Assembly (NCBI GenBank): GCA_037893225.1
Contig: JAZGUH010000401.1
Coordinates: forward strand, 1-64,000
Source of the DNA: Hippasteria phrygiana
Taxonomy: Eukaryota > Echinodermata > Asteroidea > Valvatida > Goniasteridae
Length of the DNA stretch: 64,000 nt
Direction of reading: 5' to 3'
Shown here in pieces: positions 57,186 through 64,000 of this stretch; position 1 is the stretch's first letter; every line of letters starts with the position of its first letter. The notes under the pieces are model-generated. The model was not told where the DNA came from. It saw only the letters and a program-made list of their open reading frames with translations, and did no database searches. The position numbers were made by a program, and so were the translations under genes.

Positions 57186-57347
57186 GTAAATTTCCAAGTA
57201 TATATAGATGTACATGTACACGGCAGTGGCGCACCCATGGGGGGGGGGGGGGGAGGGGCCTCAATAATAATTTTGTGAAGAATGTTAAACAATTTCAAAA
57301 CATTTTGCCCCAGATTTTTTGCCCTGGAAATTTATTTTAGAAATAGG

Positions 57348-57388
<41 letters not shown>

Positions 57389-60336
57389 GGACTCTTGACG
57401 TTGGTGGCGCCATTTACACCCCCATTTAGTCCGAGTAACTTGGACCCTTTATCGCCTTTTTAACCCTAACTACAATGTAGCTAGGGTGTGTGGAAAATCA
57501 TATTGAAATTGGAGGATTCGGGACTGGTGTTAAACATTTGGACATGGTCTTGCACATGGTCTTGCAATAGTAGGGTCCAAGGTCGATGTATGCTATCGAC
57601 TAAGAATTAATCAAATTTGTCTGAAGACCCAACAAAAACATCCCATTTCACCAATAAAACGACCACCAAAATACTAGATACATGTACGCCACCTGAGGAA
57701 CAAGTGGAGTTCCATGATTAAGTTGGAGGTAAAAAGTGAAATTTACCGTTCAATTCACAGAGACACCCGCAAGACATGTCTTTTCGCTTTTATGGAGTTC
57801 AAATCGTGACCCCTTGACCTTACATGACGTCACCCCTAGTCTGCGCGGGTGTACACACGCATTAATACACCGCGCGACAAGCCGTATGCCCACGACCGTT
57901 TCATGAATGGTATAACGGACGCGTCGGTCTGATTGGATTGGAGGCTGCACACGTGTATGCACAAGTAGTCGTACTTCCCCAATACGTCCGACGACAATGC
58001 TTTGTGTTTCCTATTGTTCCTTTAATATAACCAACCCCCATAGACTAAGCACGTATCCTTACGTTCGAGGACCGATTTCAACAAGACTCTACGTTCGAGG
58101 ACTGAAAGGTTTCTTTGTGTTTTCTTTCTTCTCTTGTCCCGGGATATACATGTACAGTGCACGTACAGTGAATTTTTGTTGTTTTTCTCGCCGCTGTAGC
58201 ATGGTCTCTAACCTTGGGAAAGTTTATAAAGCAACTTGAAGATTGAGTCTATTTTTCAGTTAATTATATTGCAAGAAAGGCTTTTTTATAGGGTAAAGGG
58301 ATTTAGATTTGTGTAGATACAACTCGGTTGGAAGTTCGGAACATATGTTTCTTTCAACAACAAAATCAGCAAAATAAAAATAATTAAACCCCCCCCCCCC
58401 AAAAAAAAAAATCCCAATTTACACATGGGCTTTAATTCATGTTAAATCTCAGGCAGATGGACAGAAACACTAGAAATTTTGAATGAAATGAAGATCAAGC
58501 AGTTTGATCTTCCTTAGGCTTAACAAGGACCCCCCCCCCCCCCCCCCCCCCCAATAATAACACAACAAAACCACACAAAAAACCCCGAGTCTGACGCGTG
58601 CAGCCTCGAAGCGACCAACACGCGTATACATACCGCGACCGTCTATTGTACCGTTCAGGAAACAGTCGCCGACATACTGTAAGTGCATTATGCGTGCGCG
58701 CGCAGGAGTGACATCATGCAAGGTCAAGGGGTCAAGGGATCATGATATTTGAACTCTACAGGTGCGGGTCGGACAAGCTCATGATTATTCATGTAAAAAT
58801 CTGAAGTAAGAAGTACACAACAGCTGCCGGGTCTGCTGGATTTAAATGCGCAATGTCATGTACATACATGTACATTGCACAATGTTGTTTGCCGTACTTC
58901 AAATTTTGACATGAATAATCATGAGCTTGTCCGATCCGCACCTGCCCCATGCATGCTGGGATACCAAACAGCCGCTTCGTGCATGTCGTGTGTGTCAAAT
59001 CGCTTCAACACGGAACAGAGTTTGTTTTTTTCACTTTTCGAAAATTGGAGCCGATTCTAGCGATCTTCTGCTTTTAACCCTCCCTCTCTCAGGGCCAAAA
59101 TGGAGCCAACTACCCTACAATACATGTACATGTACATCAAAACCTATCAAGTGACAGGTTGAAACACAGGCTGTGAGAGTTGGTGGGTAGATTTTTTGAT
59201 AGGCTGTGGTAGTTATAACTATAGGAGGGTTAAATTTATTTGAATTTTTCTTGTCTTCAGATATAAGAGGGGAGGTACTTGCTGCTCTTCACCAGGCGAT
59301 CATCGCAAAGGTCAACGGGAAAAATGAGAAAGCGCACAAGCTGTTCCAGCATGCCCTAGCCCTTGACCCTAATCACTCCGATGCCCTCAACGAGTACGGG
59401 GAGTTTCTGGAGGAGGAAGACATCTTACACGCTGACCATTTATACACCTGTGCGCTCTTGAATAACGCCTCTCACGTAAAAGCCCTCATCAATTTGAAAA
59501 GAACGTCAGTTATCGTAGAGGAAATCGATCAGACTATACTGATGCGTATAGACTCCAAGAGAAATGAGTTTCTGGAAGTGCCCGCCCACAGCCGAGCACT
59601 GCAGCGCGCGCAGCAGGAAATGTACTACCAGCATATTTATCACACAACAGCAATTGAGGGCAATACCCTGTCATTGGAGCAGATGAGAAGTATCATGGAA
59701 ACAGGAATGGCGGTTTCGGGGAAAAGCATCCTGGAGCATAATGAGATTATCGGCATGAGCTCGGCGCTGCAGTACATCAACAACACCCTCATGAGCAAAT
59801 TTGGGGACATCTCGGTCCGGGACATCCTCGAGATCCACCGGCGCGTCCTCGGTCATGTAGATCCCTTGGAAGCCGGCCAGATCCGGACAACACAGGTCTT
59901 TGTCGGTTCCCACGTCCCCCCGGCGCCGTCGGACGTTGAACTGCTCCTGGAGGAGTTTTTAGATTGGCTCAAGTCCGAAGAGGCGAACGCAATGCATCCC
60001 GTGGAATTCGCCGCTCTTGCTCATTACAAGCTGGTGTACATCCATCCGTTTCTCGACGGGAACGGCAGGACTTCCCGACTGCTGATGAACTTGATTTTGA
60101 TGCGTGCAGGGTACCCGCCCATCATCATTAAAGTGAGCCACAGGCACGAGTACTACGAGGTCATTAAAAAGGGGAACATGGGCGACATCAGACCTTTCAT
60201 ACGCTTCATCGCCAGATGCACAGAGAGCATGTTGGATGCTTTGCTATGGTTAACGACGGAATCTTCCTCAAGTGCTCTTCCAGAACTGACAGGGTCTGAC
60301 CAGGAGAGAATAGTAGAAAACATACCTGTGTATTAA
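56894..60336 (+). CDS. FICD: FICD, ER-resident Fic-domain protein adenylyltransferase (two exons)
   Basis: Type II ER membrane enzyme that adds and removes AMP on the Hsp70 chaperone BiP. Exon 1 56894-57185 joins exon 2 59261-60336 (CGACCG G|AT ATA AGA), giving 455 residues against 458 in human. Seen: a signal-anchor helix near residues 19-44 ([13 protein letters not shown]); TPR repeats beginning [18 protein letters not shown]; the autoinhibitory motif TAIEGN with its Glu at about residue 230 (human Glu234); the Fic motif [12 protein letters not shown] with the catalytic His at about 359 (human His363). All key residues are intact. An in-frame ATG also exists at 56840; 56894 is preferred because it puts the membrane helix close to the N-terminus as in the family. 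Confidence 0.95.
57351..57387 (+). repeat. Poly(G) tract, 37 bases
   Basis: In the FICD intron, about 165 bp after the donor. A shorter G run is at 57240-57253. Confidence 0.95.
57566..57735 (+). repeat. Dispersed repeat, unoccupied copy of the 49-kb hAT target
   Basis: TAGTAGGGTCCAAGG, CTGAAGACCCAACAAAAACA, AATACTAGATA and GCCACCTGAGG match 49095-49180 and 49615-49680 with no element between. In the FICD intron. Confidence 0.85.
57740..58760. repeat. Inverted duplicates flanking the middle of the FICD intron
   Basis: 57740-57960 (GAGTTCAAAT..TGACCCCTTGACCTTACATG, GAGGCTGCACACG) is inverted at about 58595-58760 (CGTGCAGCCTCGA, GCAAGGTCAAGGGGTCAAGG, TTTGAACTC). Arms are about 170-220 bp and diverged. 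A C23 tract lies at 58530-58552. Confidence 0.6.
57965..58170 (-). repeat. Dispersed repeat, unoccupied copy of the 61.6-62.05-kb locus
   Basis: TACTTCCCCAATACGTCCGA, TTTCCTATTGTTCCTTTAAT, ATAACCAACCCCCATAGACT and ACTGAAAGGTTTCTTTGTGT are inverted at 61565-61672 and 62004-62060. Here the TTAA at 58022-58025 is intact. Confidence 0.9.
58759..58944. mobile_element. Foldback MITE (CAGGTGCGG..CCGCACCTG)
   Basis: Arms of about 45 bp (CAGGTGCGGGTCGGACAAGC, then TCATGATTATTCATGT) with two or three mismatches. 186 bp in total, FICD intron. Confidence 0.8.
59074..59233 (+). mobile_element. TTAACCCTCC-ended MITE 27 bp before the FICD exon 2
   Basis: TTAACCCTCCCTCTCTCAGG to CTATAGGAGGGTTAA, with TTAA at both ends. 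Inverse of 48383-48541. It ends 27 bp before the acceptor-adjacent exon start at 59261. Its last bases supply a false ATG in frame with exon 2. Confidence 0.85.
59261..60336 (+). CDS. FICD: FICD exon 2 (TPR and Fic domains)
   Basis: Acceptor ttgtcttcag. Begins [20 protein letters not shown] and runs to ..ENIPVY stop at 60334-60336. Contains IEGN and [12 protein letters not shown]. Confidence 0.95.
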
Positions 60337-60700
60337 TTTCTAACAAATAGCTCAGTTGAAGGGCATCATGTTACAGTACACATGTAGCATCATCACAGTT
60401 AACTTAATTTCTAACAGATACATGTAGCTCAGTTCAAAAAATTAGCTGGCCTGACGTTTTGAACTTAAGCAAGTTCTTTCTCAAAGGCAAATGACAGAGT
60501 ACAAGAAACAAACATGTAGGGAACACACATGCATGAGGGGGTGGGTGGAGAAACACAAAAGAGGGATGCAAAGGAGCTTGGCAGTGGGTAAACATCAAAG
60601 AGAGAGGAAAGGACAGCCAGGAAGACGGGGACAAAGAGGTGTGGTTTGGGTAAGGATGAAGGAGGGGAGGGATTAAGATGAAGGTTGAAGATGGGGAATT
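60337..60700. other. FICD 3' flank, no gene seen
   Basis: Likely 3' UTR and beyond. TAACAAATAGCTCAGTT-type sequence is repeated at 60341 and about 60412. No canonical AATAAA was noticed. Confidence 0.4.
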
Positions 60701-60780
60701 GGACAATTGGAGAGCGCTGGTACAGTGTTCCGGTGGTCCCAGGTTCGAATCCCGCTCCTGCCAGTTTCTTTGTTCACTTT
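60700..60780 (+). mobile_element. tRNA-derived SINE, 3' part
   Basis: GAGAGCGCTGGTACAG, B box GGTTCGAATCCCGC, CCTGCCAG, then AGTTTCTTTGTTCACTTTG as in the 55.4-kb copy. The 5' half of the tRNA head is lost. Confidence 0.7.
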
Positions 60781-61560
60781 GTATTCAAATTTACCTAGTC
60801 AGTTTCCCTTGTGGATTGTTTGACGAATTCTCATAGGAAACAGAATTTGGTCATTCAAAGTGAACTGTGATGCTGCTACATGTACATGTGTTATACTGTA
60901 ACATGATGCCCTTCATAATTGCCATTTGTTTATTACAAATGTTCAAGAATTCCCAGTAATACAGTACATGTACATGTATTCCAAATGTTTACATGTACTT
61001 GTACAGTACTACGTCACTATGAGGAACACCACTACTGAACATTTTGCTATAACGAACATCCTCTAGCTGCTGTGTATTCAGTACATACATTTTACGGTGT
61101 ACCATCATTCGCTAACAAACGACCACTATAGTATCATGTCATTCAAACATAAGCCATGCCCACTCACCATTGGATCCAGAACAGTTTTTTGTGTCCTTTT
61201 CTGTAGTTTCAAGTACAAAACTAGGGTACACTATGTAATTACACGGCAAATTAATTTAGACTTGCATGTACATGCGTGCACAGCCACAATCATGGGTACA
61301 CTTTTTGTTACAACGACACCATTATGAACGACAGCAATGCTGAATAGCTCTTTGAAAAATTAGGATTTGCCGCACTCAGAGCACTTTTTATTCCAAGTTT
61401 GCATAAAGTGGGATGACCGACCCCGTGTGTAATCTCAAATAATGTTATCATTGTACATCGTTTTTTCAAAATGTTGTTCATAACATGGACACCAAAAAAA
61501 AGGTGTACCCATGATTGTGCAATGTAGCTGGAAGTGACACATTTTACACGCTAAATTCTT
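60781..61560. other. Gene-free stretch
   Basis: ACATGTACATGTA palindromes and a possible mariner-like remnant (GAACACCACTA..CTATAACGAACATCC near 61022-61065). No gene recognised. Confidence 0.4.
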
Positions 61561-61668
61561 CCACTTATTACACATGTACGTGCACTGTATCTCCGAGGAC
61601 AAGAGAAGAAAGGAAACACAAAGAAACCTTTCAGTCCTCGAACTTAGTCTATGGGGGGGTTGGTTATA

Positions 61669-62003
61669 TTAACCCTAACTCCCTACATCATTTCCCCCCC
61701 CCATGTAACCTGAATCCTCCAACATCCTCTGATTTCAAAGTGTTAAAACTCCATATAGCCCGAATCCTCCAAAATCCTCCAGGTTTTTTTTGCATACCCC
61801 TAGTAACCTCAATCCTCCAAAATCCTCATGTATCACATTGAGCCTGATAACCTGGTTCCTCCATATTCCTGCAGGGGCAAAAACCCCTAGTAACCTCAAT
61901 CCTGCAAAATCCTCCGATGCATCAACTTCCAAGTGCCCTCAATCCTCCAAATTCTTCCATTTTGCAAAGAGGATTTTGGAGGATTTGGGAAGGTGAGGGT
62001 TAA
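61669..62003. mobile_element. TTAACCCTAAC-ended (piggyBac-type) MITE with a proven empty site
   Basis: TTAACCCTAACTCCC at the left, GGAAGGTGAGGGTTAA at the right; TTAA at 61669-61672 and 62000-62003. The host repeat is uninterrupted at 57965-58170. Interior made of AATCCTCCAAAATCCTCC-like units. Confidence 0.92.
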
Positions 62004-62104
62004 AGGAACAATAGGAAACACAAAGCATTGTCCTCGGACGTATTGGGGAAGTACATGTATACGACTGCGTGTACATGTAATACGGTAGGATCATGGATCC
62101 ACAG

Positions 62105-62682
62105 GGGTGTGCATCGGAACCGAGTACCCGACCGTTCATGTCGGGAACCAGTTCCAGATTATGGAATCGAGTACCCGTACAACTTTACATTATCGCATAT
62201 TGTGTACACTACGTACAAATGTAGTAACTTCCCAGACAATGAAAAAGGAAAGGTTTTGAATGTTGTTGGGAATTTTCAAAATTAAAACCCGACTACATAG
62301 GAAACCAGCACAGATTTCACGTTTTTGACACTCACGAAAGTTGACAATAAATGGAATTTACCGCTCATAGTTTCTGTACATGTGTACGTGTAGTCTGGGT
62401 GTGGATAAGAGCCTCGACGAGACATGCAGTGATAGCATGCCATATGCACCTGTAGCTTCTGGACAACCGTCTTTTGCATGCCGGCACACTAGTGATCACG
62501 TTTACTGGACAGGCATTAGATTTTTCAGATTTTTGTCTGAAATCAGACTTTTTGAATCTCGGAGAAAGACATTATTAGTTTTCAGTATTGGACGTTTTGG
62601 GTTGGGTTTCTTTAACGGGTACCCAGTATTTTTTTTCAATCAGGTACCCGGTTCTTTTACTATCTGTAAATGCACACCCGTA
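62105..62682 (+). mobile_element. hAT-type MITE (GTGTGCAT family)
   Basis: GGGTGTGCATCGGAACCGAG to AAATGCACACCCGTA, about 578 bp. ATCCACAG at 62097-62104 and 62683-62690 is the 8-bp duplication; the left terminus appears to have lost about three bases (TAG). Confidence 0.85.
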
Positions 62683-62759
62683 ATCCACAGATAACTTCAC
62701 TGTATAATCAACCCCCCCCCCCCCCCAAAAAAAATGTGTCCAAAATATAAAACCAACTT

Positions 62760-63350
62760 ATTCAGGTACAATGTATGCAATCTACCCTGCAAAATGCATA
62801 TTTCTACAGTAAATTAATTAAGGTGTTCACTGGAATAAGAGATACATGTACATGTACATAAATTGTACATGTATGTCCAGATACATTTGTACAAAACCGA
62901 TTACAGTGAATGTCCACAGTCATGATTGACAAAATTGTTCAATTTCAGCCCAAAAAAACTGTAAAAATCTTTTGCTTAAGATATTTATGGCCTGCACATG
63001 TACTTCCTTTTTTGTTTTTGTGGAGGTGTTTTTTTCTGGCAGTTATTTAAAATCTGTCTTGTTTGTTCCTCATTGAGTTTTTCATTTATATACTTTTTAC
63101 TTTTCAAAATGAATACAAATGATATTTATGTAAAATTTCTATTTATGAGGTGAGAGAAGTTCATGAAAGCAAGTTCAATCTTTATGGTAAAAAAAAATAG
63201 TATAATTTAAATAAAGAAATATTTTTAAAAATATACCAAATGTCTACACGTATGACCTTATTTCTATGTTAAACAGTAACATCTGGAATAGCTAGCTGCG
63301 ATTTTAACTTTAGCTAGATGCCGAAAGTGCTATTAGAATACATGTTCAGA
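62760..63350. other. Gene-free AT-rich stretch
   Basis: ACATGTACATGTACAT palindromes, then A/T-rich sequence. No gene or element recognised. Confidence 0.4.
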
Positions 63351-63385
63351 ACAAAGCATTATAGTGCTTGGCTTGTGCACAATCA

Positions 63386-63534
63386 TTAGCCCTAACCCCC
63401 TAGGCCCTTATTGCTAGGAACCATCACCATTCCTCCAAAATCCTATGTGCTTCAATCACCATTCCTCCTCAATCCTCCAAAATCCACCAAAACCACCATG
63501 AGGATTTTGGAGGATTGAGGAGGGTTAGGGTTAG
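63386..63534. mobile_element. CCCTAACCCC..GGGTTAGGG element with TTAG bounds
   Basis: TTAGCCCTAACCCCC at the left, GGGTTAGGGTTAG at the right. TTAG replaces TTAA. Inside are CCTCAATCCTCCAAAATCC and its inverse. Flanked by a 23-bp direct repeat at 63362-63384 and 63532-63554 (one mismatch). Confidence 0.7.
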
Positions 63535-63589
63535 TGCTTGACTTGTGCACAATCTAAAATCAATTTTAGATTTTGCACAAGGGTTCAAA

Positions 63590-63800
63590 TTGGCACTATC
63601 GTAGAGATCCTGGTTCGAGTCCCACTTGGGACCAACGTGGATTGGGTTTTCAGTCCCTACCTGATTCCATGGGTTTTTGGCAGAATCATTTTCCGGGGTT
63701 TTCCTCCATCTAAAACTAATTATTTGCATCTTCAACCAAGGGATCCCAATGGAAAATGTCAAAAGATTTTTGTGGCTATCCCGGCTGATAAAAAATAAAA
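63590..63800 (+). mobile_element. tRNA-derived SINE
   Basis: GGTTCGAGTCCCACTTGGGA (B box), GGGTTTTCAGTCCCTACCTG, GGGGTTTTCCTCC and ATCTAAAACTAA match the body of the 35382 copy. Confidence 0.65.
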
Positions 63801-64000
63801 AATTTATGACCTTTACTTCACACAAATGTCCACTGGATCCCAAGAGCATGATTAGTTTCGATCAGTGGGTTGCACATTTAATAAAATATATATGACATTA
63901 CCTTCTGATGTACATGGTTGAATTTACTTACCGAACCTGCCTTTAACCCTACCACCATTGACCACAAACCTTACAAACTCCAATAGCAGGTGTGTTGGAT

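Noticed and set aside
59206..59260. FICD start at [12 protein letters not shown]
   Set aside because: These residues come from a MITE and intron; exon 1 at 56894 supplies the conserved signal anchor in phase.
1..64000. A clustered novel defence or biosynthetic system
   Set aside because: The recognised genes are an NLR, a dead oxidase, DDX51 and FICD; nothing links them functionally and no co-oriented gene cluster exists.

Overview
This is eukaryotic nuclear DNA from a marine invertebrate. It has spliced genes with GT..AG introns, tRNA-derived SINEs, very many short inverted-repeat DNA transposons (MITEs) and long poly(G)/poly(C) tracts. A NACHT-LRR receptor of the type expanded in echinoderms and amphioxus points to an invertebrate deuterostome. 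An echinoderm is my best guess; this is an inference and no species is claimed.

Layout. (1) 1-5.5 kb: one large NACHT-LRR exon on the + strand, whose upstream exon(s) are missing from view. (2) 11.7-15.9 kb: five decayed exons of a 2-hydroxyacid (glycolate) oxidase pseudogene on the + strand. It carries frameshifts, two active-site substitutions and a 217-bp hAT-type element inside an exon. (3) 27.1-56.6 kb: the ATP-dependent RNA helicase DDX51 on the - strand. I rebuilt it as 11 exons whose phases agree throughout, starting with an exon of only 23 coding bases. (4) 56.9-60.3 kb: FICD (Fic-domain AMP transferase of the ER) on the + strand in two exons, head to head with DDX51 across 314 bp. 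(5) About 41.3-41.5 kb: a possible first exon of a DUF3504/Crypton-recombinase-like gene on the - strand inside a DDX51 intron. The rest is intergenic or intronic.

The non-coding part is a dense graveyard of non-autonomous DNA transposons. At least two hAT-type families have exact 8-bp target duplications. Several families are bounded by TTAA and start CCC, as piggyBac-type elements do. There is one CACTG-ended element, several hairpin (foldback) elements and a 3.2-kb long-inverted-repeat element. Some insertions can be proved inside the window because an unoccupied copy of the host repeat is also present. One hAT copy has grown a 10-bp minisatellite of about 28 units from its own internal sequence, and two hAT copies sit at DDX51 splice sites.

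DDX51 (ribosome biogenesis) and FICD (ER chaperone AMPylation) are housekeeping genes that probably share one promoter. The NLR and the oxidase pseudogene are unrelated neighbours. I found no operon-like or defence-system cluster. The novelty lies in the transposon architecture.
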